Positions 19,305 to 28,635 of a stretch of 64,000 bases of DNA are shown here, in pieces. Under the pieces are notes generated by a model. The model saw nothing but the letters and a program-made list of their open reading frames with translations, did not search any database and was not told where the DNA came from. Source of the stretch: Pseudomonadota bacterium (GTDB lineage: Bacteria; Chloroflexota; UBA6077; JAJPHF01). The stretch spans positions 1 through 64,000 of the forward strand of contig JAJPHF010000150.1 of the NCBI GenBank assembly GCA_021325365.1, read 5' to 3'. Position 1 is the stretch's first letter. Each line of letters starts with the position of its first letter. Made by a program: the position numbers and the translations under genes.

Positions 19305-19850
19305 CTATCCCCGGCCAGGCGGAAGATCGTGAGCGTCCAGCGTTGCCTTCAAGAACTGAATAAGCCAGCGGGCCTCGCCGCGCGCTGCATAGCGGAGAAG
19401 CAGGTATAGCCCGCCTTCCAGAAGAACCACCACGCCCACGAAGATAAGGAAACCAAGAAGCGCCTGGGGAGCACGTGGATCCCCGATTTGCCCAGCAGCA
19501 ATCGCGATGCATATCACAAAGGCGTCCAAGCCGACGGCCAAGAGAATCGAGTGCAGCGGTGGACCGAACCCCACCACCAAGCGGGTGCCTGATGGCTCGC
19601 GGACAAAATGCCCGATCGCTCGCGTCTGATACGGCTGGTGTATATACGAGCGCAACCGCTTTACGAGCCGGAATCTATCCGAGGAAACCGTGCCCCAGAC
19701 TGGGTACTGCTCGACCGGCCCCCTCGCCCAACCAGGCCGCTGAGGATCATCCGCGATAAGGCGCGCGATGCGCCGTGAACACTCGGCCGGATCAAGATGC
19801 GTCTTGAGGACTCGCTTCTCGGCCGCGAAGAACTTGACCTGGAAGGCCAT
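19305..19850 (-). CDS. Hypothetical membrane protein
   Basis: A 181-residue protein beginning MAFQVKFFAAEKRVLKTHLD. It has a soluble N-terminal part with conserved-looking aromatic residues (PVWGTVSSDRFRLVKRLRSY) and two hydrophobic helices near residues 104-118 and 127-147 (LLGFLIFVGVVVLLEGGLYL). I do not recognise a family. The start lies 2 nt after the stop of the ferritin-like gene, with GGTAGGA overlapping that stop, so the two are cotranscribed. Confidence 0.7.
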   Translation of the reverse strand: MAFQVKFFAAEKRVLKTHLDPAECSRRIARLIADDPQRPGWARGPVEQYPVWGTVSSDRFRLVKRLRSYIHQPYQTRAIGHFVREPSGTRLVVGFGPPLHSILLAVGLDAFVICIAIAAGQIGDPRAPQALLGFLIFVGVVVLLEGGLYLLLRYAARGEARWLIQFLKATLDAHDLPPGRG

Positions 19851-19852
19851 TC

Positions 19853-20518
19853 CTACCAGGTCTTGCCGCGGAGCACGGCGTCGTCGAGGTCGGCGAAGTA
19901 GCGGCGCCGCAGCTCCAGGCTCATAGCGACGGCCTTGCGAGCGCGGCGCTGGCTCTCCTCGGTGGTCGCCAGGCGCGCGATGACCTCGGCCGGGTAGTTG
20001 CCGTGCTCGGCCTCGTCCTCGTGGATCAGCCGGTACGGGGCCTTCAGCCACTCGGGCACGTTCGGCGCGTCGAGCATCAGCTCGATGAGGAAGTCGGCCA
20101 CTCCCTCGCCCGCCAGCGAGAACGCGGCGACGCGCTCGACCGTGTCCTGCAAGCCGGCGAACGAGTTGAACATGGCGATCTGGCCCGGGACCGGGTCGTA
20201 GTCCGCCGGATCGCCGCCGCCCAGCTCGCGGATGCGCTCGGCCAGGAGCTGCGAGTGCCGCCCCTCCTCGCCAATCGCCTCCATGAACTGCAGCTTGACC
20301 TGGAGGTCGGTAAAGCCGCGCAGCCAGCTGCCGAACACCTCGCCCGCGCGCAGCTCGTTGAAATAACGACTTTTCATAACGTGGAGCCGCTGAGCATCGG
20401 TTGTGAGCGGCACGTAGCTGTACGCCGGGGGATTCGCCTCCAGCGTGCGGCAGAACTCGCGCACCTGGGCGACCAGCTCGTCCGCAAACGCTTGAGCGGG
20501 AAGTAGCATTGTCGACAT
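19853..20518 (-). CDS. Ferritin-like (di-iron) protein
   Basis: A 221-residue all-helical protein. It carries the paired metal-ligand patterns of ferritin-like folds: an E...EEGRH motif (QFMEAIGEEGRHSQLL) and a second E...HEDEAEHG motif about 75 residues later. Such proteins bind two irons and act as oxidases, hydroxylases or iron stores; the specific reaction is unknown. The ATG at 20518 is preceded by GGAGGGACG. It forms an operon with the downstream membrane protein. Confidence 0.72.
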   Translation of the reverse strand: MSTMLLPAQAFADELVAQVREFCRTLEANPPAYSYVPLTTDAQRLHVMKSRYFNELRAGEVFGSWLRGFTDLQVKLQFMEAIGEEGRHSQLLAERIRELGGGDPADYDPVPGQIAMFNSFAGLQDTVERVAAFSLAGEGVADFLIELMLDAPNVPEWLKAPYRLIHEDEAEHGNYPAEVIARLATTEESQRRARKAVAMSLELRRRYFADLDDAVLRGKTW

Positions 20519-20544
20519 CGTCCCTCCGCCGCGCGCCCCGCGCG

Positions 20545-21594
20545 CTAGCACGTGCCGCCGCAGCCGTAGGTGACCATGGTGCTGACACCCGAGTAGGGCG
20601 CGGCAGTGGCCGTGCCGTTGCCGAAAGTATAGTAGGTCGGGCCGGAGCCGGACCCATTGTAGCTGGGCGAGGGGCCTGCACTCGCACCGTTGCCGCTCGG
20701 AGTGTTGGCGGTACCCACGCTCGTGCCGAAAGCGCTGTAACTGGCTGAAGCGCCGGCACCGCTCCCCGCCCCGCTCGGGCTGGCATTCGCGCCGCCGTAG
20801 TAGATCGGCACGCCCGCCGCGTTGTAGTAGTTACCGTTGCTGCTGCCGCCAAACGGGCTGGCGGCGGGGCTATAGCCGCCGTAGGAGCTGGTCGCGCCCG
20901 ACGTGTTCGCGGCCGTGCTGGTGGCGGCGGCCGGCGAAGCCGCACCCGTCGTGCCGGCAGGCTGAGTGCCCGCGCCGCTGCTACCGACACTGCTGGTACT
21001 GCCGCTGCTCATTCCCGCGCTCTGAGTCGCCGCGCCGGTAGACTGCGCGCCGGCGCCACCGGTACTGCCGCTGCTCGTCCCCGCGCTCTGGGTCGCCGCG
21101 CCACTCGTGCCGACCGTGAGGTAGCCGGACGGCGCCATGCCGGGGAAGCCAGCATAGCCGTTGTAGAGGCCGGCGGCGCTGTAAAGGCTGCTCTCACTCG
21201 CCGCGGCGCTGCTGCCGTAGCTGGCGAAGGGGTACGACGCCGCGTTGGTCAGTCCCCAGCCGCTGTATGGGTTGTACACGTTCGAGGCGACGACGGCGGA
21301 GTAGCTAGGCGCGGCGGTCGTGCTGCCCGACTGATTGACCGGATTGGCGCCGCTCTGGGGCGCCGTGGGCGCGCAGCCAGTGTAGGGGTTCGTGCTGTAG
21401 CCGGACGGCAGCACGCCCGACGCCATCGCGCCGGGGAAGCTGGCGAAGCCGGTGTAGGACGTATAAGCGTTGGGAACGTACGACGCGTAGCCGCTGCTGC
21501 CCGCGGCACTGCCCGAGCAGTAGGTTTGCGCCCCCACGCCCTGGGGCGCCGCCAGCGCCAGGACCGCCAGGCCGACCACGATCGCTAGCCGCAC
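20545..21594 (-). CDS. Secreted Gly/Ser/Ala/Tyr-rich low-complexity protein
   Basis: A 349-residue protein from GTG 21594 behind GAAGGAGGT. A clear signal peptide (RLAIVVGLAVLALAAPQGVGA) is followed by a mature chain rich in Ser, Gly, Ala and regularly spaced Tyr-Pro-Tyr or Tyr-Ser-Gly turns. Near-repeats such as ATQSAGTSSGST and ATQSAGMSSGST occur about 30 residues apart. Two Cys lie near each end. No domain is recognised; a structural surface or extracellular matrix protein is a reasonable guess. Confidence 0.7.
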   Translation of the reverse strand: MRLAIVVGLAVLALAAPQGVGAQTYCSGSAAGSSGYASYVPNAYTSYTGFASFPGAMASGVLPSGYSTNPYTGCAPTAPQSGANPVNQSGSTTAAPSYSAVVASNVYNPYSGWGLTNAASYPFASYGSSAAASESSLYSAAGLYNGYAGFPGMAPSGYLTVGTSGAATQSAGTSSGSTGGAGAQSTGAATQSAGMSSGSTSSVGSSGAGTQPAGTTGAASPAAATSTAANTSGATSSYGGYSPAASPFGGSSNGNYYNAAGVPIYYGGANASPSGAGSGAGASASYSAFGTSVGTANTPSGNGASAGPSPSYNGSGSGPTYYTFGNGTATAAPYSGVSTMVTYGCGGTC

Positions 21595-21679
21595 CGCGCA
21601 CCTCCTTCGCCCCCGCGCGCCGCGCCGGGGCCTTGCCGTGCGCCCACATGATAGCCGGCGAGCGGGTCCACGCGAAAGG

Positions 21680-22399
21680 CTACTCCGCAGCGCCCGCGTC
21701 ACCGCTCGCCTCGGCCCACAGGCGCTCGACAGCCGCCGCGCTGACGCCATAGCTGAAGCCGCGTCGCTGGAGATAGGCCCCCATGCGCTGCCGGAACGTG
21801 AGGTGGTCGAGCTTGCTCAGGCTGCGCAGCCGCCGCAAGCCCGCCTGATACGCCGCGGCGCTCTGGTCGCCCTCGGGGAGCGCGGCCGCGATGTCGGCCG
21901 CGCCCACGCCCTTGGCGCGCAGCTCGGCCCGCAGCGCGGTGGGGCCGCGGGGGTTGAACGCCTGCCGCTGCTCGACCCAGTAGCGGGCGAACGCCGTGTC
22001 GTCAACGAGACGGAAGCGGTCCAGGCGCTCGCGCGCCGCGGCGATCGCCCCCGACGAGTAGCCCTTCTGCTGCAAGCGCTGCTCCACCTCCCGGGCGCTG
22101 CGCGGCCGGTAGGAGAGGAGGGTATAGGCCGCGTCGAGGGCGCGGGCGTGCTCGTCGGCCGCCGCCAGCGACGCCAGCGCGGCCGCGTCTAGCTCCTGGT
22201 CGACGCGCAGCCGGGCCGCCAGGCTGGCGTCCAGGCTAAAGGCGAACTCGCCGTCGACGTACACGTTGAAGCGCCGACCGCCCCGGCGGCGCTGCGGCTC
22301 GATCGCGGTGATCGTGCCGCCCGAGCATCGGTCCGCCGCCGCGCGACGCGCGGGGGGCGCTCGCCGCGGCAAGCGCCCCCCGTCTGCCAGGCGAGTCAC
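21680..22399 (-). CDS. recX: RecA regulator RecX
   Basis: A 239-residue RecX with three three-helix repeats. Landmarks: AYTLLSYRPRSAREVEQRLQQKGYS, then RFRLVDDTAFARYWVEQR and AELRAKGVGAADI. RecX binds RecA filaments and limits their growth. The start is GTG 22399, only 2 nt after the recA stop, so translation is coupled. The first 30 residues are unconserved and basic. Confidence 0.92.
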   Translation of the reverse strand: MTRLADGGRLPRRAPPARRAAADRCSGGTITAIEPQRRRGGRRFNVYVDGEFAFSLDASLAARLRVDQELDAAALASLAAADEHARALDAAYTLLSYRPRSAREVEQRLQQKGYSSGAIAAARERLDRFRLVDDTAFARYWVEQRQAFNPRGPTALRAELRAKGVGAADIAAALPEGDQSAAAYQAGLRRLRSLSKLDHLTFRQRMGAYLQRRGFSYGVSAAAVERLWAEASGDAGAAE

Positions 22400-22401
22400 G
22401 G

Positions 22402-23484
22402 CTAGAACGCCGGTTGTTCGACCAGCTCGGCCAAGTCGGCCGGCAGGCCATCGGCGGCGGGCAGCTCAGGCGCGGGCAACGGGGCGGGCGCCCGGGCCGC
22501 GGCGGTCTGCTGGCGAATCTGCCGCTCGATCTCGGCGGCCATCTCCGGGTTCTGGCGCAGGTACTCGCGCGCGTTCTCGCGGCCCTGGCCCAGCCGCGTG
22601 TCGCCGTAGGAGTGGAAGGCGCCGCTCTTCTTCACGATGCCCAGCTCGATACCGATGTCGAGCAGGTTGCCTTCCTTCGAGATGCCCTCGGCATAGAGGA
22701 TGTCGAACTCGGCGATGCGGAACGGCGGCGCCACCTTGTTCTTCACCACGCGCACCTTCGCGCGGCTGCCGATCACCTCGGTAGCTTGCTTCAGCGACTC
22801 GGTGCGGCGAATGTCGAGGCGCACCGATGAGTAGAACTTCAGCGCGCGGCCGCCCGGCTGGGTCTCCGGGTTGCCGAACATCACGCCCACCTTCTCGCGG
22901 AGCTGGTTGGTGAAAATGACGGCGGTCTTCGAGCGGCTGATGGCGCCGGTGAGCTTGCGGAGCGCCTGCGACATGAGACGCGCCTGAAGGCCCACGTGGC
23001 TGTCGCCCATGTCGCCTTCTAGCTCGGCGCGGGGCACGAGCGCCGCCACCGAGTCGATAGCCACGACGTCGAGCGCGCCGCTCCGCACGAGCGCCTCGCA
23101 GATCTCCAGCGCCTGCTCGCCCGTGTCAGGCTGCGAGACGAGCAGGTCCTCGACCTGCACGCCGCACTTCTGCGCGTACTCGGGGTCGAGCGCGTGCTCG
23201 GCGTCGATCAGCGCGGCCACGCCACCGCCCCGCTGGGCCTCGGCGATGATGTGCTGCACGAGCGTCGTCTTGCCCGACGACTCGGGGCCAAAGATCTCGG
23301 TCACGCGCCCACGCGGGATGCCGCCCACGCCGAGCGCCAGGTCGAGCGCGATCGAGCCGGTCGGGATGACCTCGACCGACATGCGCGCACTGGCCTCGCC
23401 CAGCCGCATGATGGAGCCCTTGCCAAAGCTGCGCTCGATCTGGGTCAGCGCGAGGTCCAATGCCTTCTCTCGATCCTTATCCAT
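22402..23484 (-). CDS. recA: Recombinase RecA
   Basis: A 360-residue RecA starting [13 protein letters not shown], preceded by GAGGAG. Walker A GPESSGKT is at residues 66-73, Walker B-type [10 protein letters not shown], loop regions and [20 protein letters not shown] are intact. It catalyses strand exchange and promotes LexA cleavage. The C-terminal 35 residues are Ala/Pro-rich rather than the acidic tail seen in E. coli. recX follows in the same operon. Confidence 0.98.
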   Translation of the reverse strand: MDKDREKALDLALTQIERSFGKGSIMRLGEASARMSVEVIPTGSIALDLALGVGGIPRGRVTEIFGPESSGKTTLVQHIIAEAQRGGGVAALIDAEHALDPEYAQKCGVQVEDLLVSQPDTGEQALEICEALVRSGALDVVAIDSVAALVPRAELEGDMGDSHVGLQARLMSQALRKLTGAISRSKTAVIFTNQLREKVGVMFGNPETQPGGRALKFYSSVRLDIRRTESLKQATEVIGSRAKVRVVKNKVAPPFRIAEFDILYAEGISKEGNLLDIGIELGIVKKSGAFHSYGDTRLGQGRENAREYLRQNPEMAAEIERQIRQQTAAARAPAPLPAPELPAADGLPADLAELVEQPAF

Positions 23485-23563
23485 CCGTCTGGTGCTCCTC
23501 AACTCCGCATCGCACTTCGAGCTATCCCAGCGAGCCGGGGGCAGCCGCGGCCCGCGCTCCGAT

Positions 23564-23582
23564 ATTGTAGCACACCTGTTCT
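23564..23582 (-). promoter_or_regulatory. recA promoter with SOS-box-like palindrome
   Basis: On the complement, AGAACAGGTGTGCT (23582-23569) matches the Gram-positive-type SOS box GAAC-N4-GTTC in seven of eight key positions. It abuts TACAAT (23569-23564), a good -10 box about 80 nt before the recA start. The overlap would let LexA block RNA polymerase. lexA itself is not in the window. Confidence 0.55.
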
Positions 23583-23699
23583 ATTATGGCTAGCCTGCCA
23601 ATCGTCACGGCGCCGGCTCGGCGAGCGCCCAACCCCCCTCGCATTGTACTCGCTCCGGCCGCCCGCCAGCGCGGAAACGTCTCGCCCTGTGCGCCTGGG

Positions 23700-24662
23700 C
23701 TACCGGCGGCCCCACGTCACGTCAATCGCCTGGCCGGGCGTGCCCAGGCGCCCCTGCGGCTCGCCGTTTACGAGCACCTGCACGGCTCCCGCGTTGCTCA
23801 CCCGCATCTGCAGGCGATCGTTCGCCGTGAAGGTTCGGCTGTTGCCGGGCTCCACGGTGTCCGCGAACACTTGCTGCCCATCCGACCACACCTGCAAGTA
23901 GCACCGCTCGGTCACGCGCGCCTCCACGACCACGGCCGCCCGCGGCAGCGGCGACGGCGTGGGGCTAGGCGGCGGCGCGGGCGTCGCGGTCGGCGGGAGC
24001 GGCGCCGTGGGCGTGCCGGGGCCGGGCGTCTCGGCCGGCTCAGGCGCGTCCGGGGCGTCGGCCGGCGCCTCCGCGGCGGGCGACGCGGCCACCAACAGCG
24101 GCGGCACGGTGGCGCGGGGCAGCGGCGTCCAGGGCGGGATCAGCGGCTCGGGCACGTCCAGGCCACCGGATGCCGCCGGTCGCTCGGGCGCTTGCAAGCT
24201 GTCGCTGAGGGCCACGTACTGCCCGTACAGGTAGACGGCAAGCAGGGCCGCGCCGAGCGCCACCAATAATCCGACGAGTAGGGACCAGGAGAGCGGCGGA
24301 CCGCTAGGCGCCAGCGGCACCGCGGCCCGGATGGGGCCCGGGTCATCACGCGCGCGGGCAGGGCGGAACTGTGCGAGGAGCGGCTCGGGGTCAAGCTCCA
24401 GAAAGTCCGCATACGCCCGCAACACGCCGCGCGCGTAGACGGCGCTCGGCAGCGCGCCGTAGTCCTGGTCTTCCAGCGCGGCCAGATACCTGAAGGGAAT
24501 GCGCGTCTCGCCCGCCGCCGCCTCAAGGCTGAGGCCGCGAGCGCGCCGCGCCTGCCGGAGCGCTTCGCCGAAGGTCGCGGCCGCCTCGCGCGGCGGGCGC
24601 CGCCACCGGGCCGGCCCGAACGTATGTCGCGTGCCCCCACGCGGAGGCCGATTACTCGCCAT
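23700..24662 (-). CDS. RodZ-like HTH / DUF4115 membrane protein
   Basis: About 320 residues. An N-terminal helix-turn-helix (FGEALRQARRARGLSLEAAAGETRIPFRYLAALE, residues 31-64) of the RodZ kind is followed by a single transmembrane helix (LLVGLLVALGAALLAVYL), a Pro/Thr-rich linker, and a C-terminal DUF4115 beta domain (LQVWSDGQQVFADTVEPGNS). RodZ links MreB to the cell-wall machinery; in Chloroflexota the role is less certain. ATG 24662 is chosen, but a GTG at 24701 is also possible. Confidence 0.85.
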   Translation of the reverse strand: MASNRPPRGGTRHTFGPARWRRPPREAAATFGEALRQARRARGLSLEAAAGETRIPFRYLAALEDQDYGALPSAVYARGVLRAYADFLELDPEPLLAQFRPARARDDPGPIRAAVPLAPSGPPLSWSLLVGLLVALGAALLAVYLYGQYVALSDSLQAPERPAASGGLDVPEPLIPPWTPLPRATVPPLLVAASPAAEAPADAPDAPEPAETPGPGTPTAPLPPTATPAPPPSPTPSPLPRAAVVVEARVTERCYLQVWSDGQQVFADTVEPGNSRTFTANDRLQMRVSNAGAVQVLVNGEPQGRLGTPGQAIDVTWGRR

Positions 24663-24826
24663 CGCGTTCGCGCTCACCCCGCCGGCCCGCCGCTTGCCCA
24701 CCCGCGTGCAGCACGGCCCCGGCCGCCCGCACTATACCGGCGGCCTTACCAGGGTATCAAGCGCGAGACGATGCGCTCACGCCATGTCGAGCGATGCGAA
24801 CAGCATCCGCGTCGCCCCTGCCGCCG

Positions 24827-25390
24827 CTACGCCGGCGCGGGACCGGTCGCGCGGCGGTCGGCGAAGCCCTTGAGATGGAAGGCAAGGGCGAGCAGCACGA
24901 CGCCGAACAGGATGGCGTAGGCGCCGAGTAGCCAGGCGAGGGCGAGGATCCCGCCCAGGGGCGAGATGACCAGGAGTACCGCCAGGATCACGGAGAGCAC
25001 GCCGCTGAGCGCCAGGCGCCACTCGCCCTCGATCTGCTCGCGGAGACGGATGGCCGCGATGATTTCCATGATCCCCGTGATCAGCGCCCAGGCGGCGATG
25101 AAGTAGATCAGCACGAGTGCTGCCAGCCCCGGCAGTGCCCAGACGATCAACCCGGCGACGATGCCGGCGATCCCCTCGATCAACAGCGCCCACCAGTGCG
25201 GCACCGTGGCGCGCTCCTGCACGGCCGCGACCACCGCGAAGATGCCGTCCAGGAACATGAAGACGCCGAACAGCATGACGAGCGCCGCGACCGCGATACC
25301 AGGCCAGATGAAGGCGATCAACCCGATCACGATGGCGATCACGCCGCGAATCGCCATCGCCCACCAGTGCCGCGCCAGCTGGGTGACCAT
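24827..25390 (-). CDS. HdeD family (DUF308) membrane protein
   Basis: A 187-residue protein of six hydrophobic helices arranged as three similar pairs, starting with WWAMAIRGVIAIVIGLIAFIWP and repeated as WWALLIEGIAGIVAGLIVWALP. This is the HdeD family. In E. coli HdeD is linked to acid resistance; elsewhere the role is unknown. It stands alone with its own start and no close partner. Confidence 0.88.
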   Translation of the reverse strand: MVTQLARHWWAMAIRGVIAIVIGLIAFIWPGIAVAALVMLFGVFMFLDGIFAVVAAVQERATVPHWWALLIEGIAGIVAGLIVWALPGLAALVLIYFIAAWALITGIMEIIAAIRLREQIEGEWRLALSGVLSVILAVLLVISPLGGILALAWLLGAYAILFGVVLLALAFHLKGFADRRATGPAPA

Positions 25391-25581
25391 ATGGCACCTC
25401 CCTGCCCCCGCTCGCTCGTCTCCGCGAGCGTGCTGTCCTCGCGCTCAGCATGGCACGTGCCGACCACCACGTCAATACGTCGAGCGGCACAATTTCGGCA
25501 GGAAGTATTCGACTCCCAACGCCGTGCGGCCCACTCAGGCCTCGCAGCCGGAATGGAACACAACCACGCGAGAGGAGGGAT

Positions 25582-25995
25582 TCAGTCGGGCAGAATCTGG
25601 AAGGCCGCGCAGTGGCGCGGCCGGATAGCGGCGAAGTGGCGCCGGTCAAGCGTAAGCACCACGTCCGATCTGAGGCGTTCGGCCAGCGCGACCACCGAGG
25701 CATCCGCGCCGCCGAGCGGGAAGTCGGCGTACTGCTCTACCAAGTCGGCAATACGCAGCCAGTCGGCGGCGATTGGCGCTTCAGTATCCAGGTCGGCAAG
25801 TCCACGCAGGAACTGGGACTCGGCCCGCGGCCCTAGACGCAGCCCAACCATATAGCTGACTTCCGCCACGACCAAGGTTGGGATCACGAGCTGGAGGTCA
25901 CGGCGGCGTAGCACGGCAGTGGACCGGTCATGCGCGCGATCGTCGTTGTCGACGACTGCGTAGAGCGGGCCGGCATCAACAATCGCGAGGGCCAC
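25582..25995 (-). CDS. vapC: VapC-like PIN-domain ribonuclease toxin
   Basis: A 137-residue PIN domain. Acidic metal ligands are seen in AIVDAGPLYA (Asp7), the E in VVAEVSYMV, and the Asp residues in GGADASVVALAE and VLTLDRRHF. PIN toxins of this type cleave RNA. The gene overlaps the upstream RHH antitoxin by 20 nt, the standard toxin-antitoxin layout. Confidence 0.88.
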   Translation of the reverse strand: MALAIVDAGPLYAVVDNDDRAHDRSTAVLRRRDLQLVIPTLVVAEVSYMVGLRLGPRAESQFLRGLADLDTEAPIAADWLRIADLVEQYADFPLGGADASVVALAERLRSDVVLTLDRRHFAAIRPRHCAAFQILPD

Positions 25996-26218
25996 CCCAC
26001 TCCTCGGCTAGGATCTTCTTGATGTTTTCGGCAGTATCGTGGAAACCACTCCGCCCGAGTGACTCGAAGGGGAGACGGCGTGGCTCGTGACTGTTCAGAC
26101 CGAAATGGGCAGAGAATATCTCGCGGGCCACTTCAGAGACCGATGTGGACCGGCGGCGCGCTTCGCGCTCCAGCCAGCCGGCAATGTCGTCGGGTAGCGA
26201 AATCGTGGTGCGCTTCAT
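25976..26218 (-). CDS. vapB: Ribbon-helix-helix antitoxin (VapB/CopG type)
   Basis: An 80-residue protein starting MKRTTISLPDDIAGWLEREA, the beta strand and first helix of an RHH DNA-binding fold, followed by SVSEVAREIFSAHFG. The C-terminal part would wrap the VapC active site. It likely autoregulates the pair. The start overlaps the region just before the divergent hydantoinase gene. Confidence 0.85.
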   Translation of the reverse strand: MKRTTISLPDDIAGWLEREARRRSTSVSEVAREIFSAHFGLNSHEPRRLPFESLGRSGFHDTAENIKKILAEEWGGPRDC

Positions 26219-26368
26219 ACATGCATCATATCACAAGGTGGCCGTGGAGGTGCCAGCAAGGTCCATCGGAGACACGGGGCGAGTACAGGCTGGCCGAGGC
26301 GATTGGCCGTAGCCTATAAGGAGAAGAGGGCCGGCGCACCGCCGGCGACCAGGCGCACGGGATGGGGC

Positions 26369-28510
26369 ATGGCGGAGTACGCGATCGCGCTCGACGTGGG
26401 CGGCACGTTCACCGATGTCACGCTGGTGGAGCTGGAGAGCGGACAGGTCTGGAGCCTGAAAACGCCGACGACGCCGGGCGACCCCTCGGCCGGCTTCACG
26501 ACCGGCGTGCAAGAGGCGCTGGCCGCGGCAGGGATCGCGGGCGCCGACCTCGCGCGCGTCTTCCACGCGACCACCACCGCCACCAACGCGATCCTCGAGG
26601 ACAAGGGCGTCAAGACGGGGCTCATCACCACCGAGGGCTTCCGCTACGTCCTGGAGATCGGCCGTCACGACGGGCCGCGCCGCACCAACAAGTATCTCTG
26701 GGTGAAGCCCAAGCGCCCCGTGCCCCCCGAGCGCGTGCTGGAGGTGCGCGAGCGCATCGACCAGCATGGCCAGATCGAGGTGCCGCTGGACGAGGCGCGC
26801 TGCCGCGAGATCGCCGCCCGCTTCCGCGACGACGGCGTCGAGTCCGTCGCCATCTGCCTGCTCTACTCCTACGCCAACGCCGCCCACGAGCGCCGCGCGG
26901 CCGAGCTGGTCCGCGAGGTCTACCCCGCCGCCCAGCTCTCCCTCTCCGCCGACGTGCTGCCCGTGTTCCGCGAGTACGAGCGCAGCATGGCGACGGTGCT
27001 GAATGCCTACGTCATGCCGCTCGTCGGCAGCTACATCGGGCTCCTGCGCCGCCGCCTGGCGGAGCTGGGCGTGCGCGCCCCCTTCCATGTCATGAAGTCG
27101 AACGGCGGCCTGGTCAGCCCCGAGGTCGTCCAGGTCCAGCCCGTCTGCACGGCGCTCTCCGGTCCCGCCGCGGGCGTGATGGGCGCTACGCAGCTCGCCC
27201 GCGCCGCCGGCTACGACGACCTCATCTCGATCGATATGGGCGGCACCAGCGCCGACGTGTGTCTGGTGGACGGCGGCCAGCCCGAGACGACCGAGGAGGG
27301 CCAGGTGGGCGCCTGGCCGCTCCACCTGCCGATGATCGACGTGCACACCATCGGCGCGGGCGGCGGCAGCATCGCCAGCGTGAACGCCGAGGGCGTGCTG
27401 GAGGTCGGCCCGGCCAGCGCCGGCGCCCGGCCCGGCCCCGTCTGCTACGGCCACGGCGGCACCGAGCCCACCGTGACCGACGCCAACCTGGTGCTCGGCC
27501 GCATCCCTCCCTACCTGCTCGGCGGCACCATGCCGCTCGACCGCGACGCGGCGCTGGCCGCCATCCAGCGGCGCGTGGCCGAGCCGCTGGGCCTCGACGT
27601 GTACGCCGCGGCCAGCGGCATCCTGGAGATCGTCGACAACAACATGATGGGCGCCATCCGCGTGGTGTCCATCGAGCGCGGCCACGACCCGCGCGACTAC
27701 GTGCTCGTGCCCTGCGGCGGCGCCGGCCCGCTCCACGGCGCGGCGCTCGCCGACCTGCTGGCGATGCCCGCCGTCGTCGTGCCGGCCCGCCCCGGCGTGC
27801 TCTCGACGTTCGGCCTGCTGTTTAGTGACCTGCGCAACGACTTCGCGCGCACCCACGTGCGGCCGCTCGCCCAGTGCGACCCCGCGGAGCTGGAGGCCAT
27901 CTTCCGCGACCTGGAGGCCCAGGCTCGCGCCTGGCAGGACACGGAGGGTATCCCCGCGGCGGCGCGCGGCTACGAGTGGTTCGCCACCATGCGCTACGTC
28001 GCCCAGATGTTCGAGCTGACCCTCCAGTGGCCCGTGCGCGCGGTGAACGCCGCCGTCATCGAGCAGATGACCCGCGCCTTCCACCAGCGCCACCAGCAGA
28101 CGTACACCTACTGCTCGGAAGACGCGCCCGTCGAGATCGTCACCCTCCGCGTCCAGGCGACCGGCGCCCTCCAGAAGCTCGCCGTGCCGCGGGGACCTAC
28201 CCCCCCTCCCGATGCGGGCGGGGGGAGGACGGCCGGGGCGGGTTGCACCAGCTCCCCCCTTCCTTCCCAGGGAAGCGGGGCCGAGGAGGTTCGGTCACCC
28301 GGCCCCGCCCCTGTCGGCAGCCGCGACGTCTACTTCACGCGCGCCGCGGGCTTCATTCCAACGCCGATCTACGCCCGCGACCGCCTCGCGCCCGGCGCCG
28401 GGTTCGCCGGCCCCGCCGTCGTCGAACAGATGGACTCCAACACCCTCGTCCCCCCCGGCTGGGCCTGCCGCGTGGACGAGTACGGCAACCTGATTCTCAC
28501 TCGGCAGTAA
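26369..28510 (+). CDS. Hydantoinase/oxoprolinase subunit A (HyuA-like), no HyuB neighbour
   Basis: A 713-residue HyuA. The ASKHA-fold motifs are IALDVGGTFTDVTLVE at the start, DMGGTSADVCLVDGG near residue 290, and GAGGGSIASVNAEGVLEVGP. HyuA normally pairs with HyuB for ATP-dependent opening of hydantoin, 5-oxoproline or N-methylhydantoin rings, or forms acetone carboxylase-like complexes. No hyuB is next to it. Residues about 609-646 come from a palindromic GC-rich element and form a Gly/Pro/Ser insertion near the C-terminus. The start is ATG 26369. Confidence 0.92.
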   Translation: MAEYAIALDVGGTFTDVTLVELESGQVWSLKTPTTPGDPSAGFTTGVQEALAAAGIAGADLARVFHATTTATNAILEDKGVKTGLITTEGFRYVLEIGRHDGPRRTNKYLWVKPKRPVPPERVLEVRERIDQHGQIEVPLDEARCREIAARFRDDGVESVAICLLYSYANAAHERRAAELVREVYPAAQLSLSADVLPVFREYERSMATVLNAYVMPLVGSYIGLLRRRLAELGVRAPFHVMKSNGGLVSPEVVQVQPVCTALSGPAAGVMGATQLARAAGYDDLISIDMGGTSADVCLVDGGQPETTEEGQVGAWPLHLPMIDVHTIGAGGGSIASVNAEGVLEVGPASAGARPGPVCYGHGGTEPTVTDANLVLGRIPPYLLGGTMPLDRDAALAAIQRRVAEPLGLDVYAAASGILEIVDNNMMGAIRVVSIERGHDPRDYVLVPCGGAGPLHGAALADLLAMPAVVVPARPGVLSTFGLLFSDLRNDFARTHVRPLAQCDPAELEAIFRDLEAQARAWQDTEGIPAAARGYEWFATMRYVAQMFELTLQWPVRAVNAAVIEQMTRAFHQRHQQTYTYCSEDAPVEIVTLRVQATGALQKLAVPRGPTPPPDAGGGRTAGAGCTSSPLPSQGSGAEEVRSPGPAPVGSRDVYFTRAAGFIPTPIYARDRLAPGAGFAGPAVVEQMDSNTLVPPGWACRVDEYGNLILTRQ
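28193..28306 (+). repeat. Palindromic GC element inserted in the hydantoinase gene
   Basis: CCCCCCTCCCGATGCGGGCG and GGGGGGAGG, then CTTCCTTCCCAGGGAAGCGG, form two nested palindromes of the dispersed CCCTCTCCC type. They are read through in frame as PLPSQGSGAEEV-like peptide. The same peptide style (PLPSQGRG, PLPASGGG) appears in the ATP-grasp gene at 50036. Confidence 0.75.
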
Positions 28511-28635
28511 GCCGTCAGGCTCCGTTGGCACGACTCCGCCACGGCGCGAAACTTGCGGAGGGCCGCACGGCGCGGCGGACGGCCCGGCAGCCTTGCCGGC
28601 CTCCGCGCGTTCGGCCCGACGAAAGGAGGCGACGC

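Noticed and set aside
24777..25703. 308-codon frame overlapping HdeD
   Set aside because: It is in another frame on the same strand as the clearly membrane-spanning HdeD gene and has Arg/Gly/Ala-rich shadow composition.
26231..28093. 620-codon antisense frame over hydantoinase A
   Set aside because: The composition is typical of a shadow frame and it shows no known domain.
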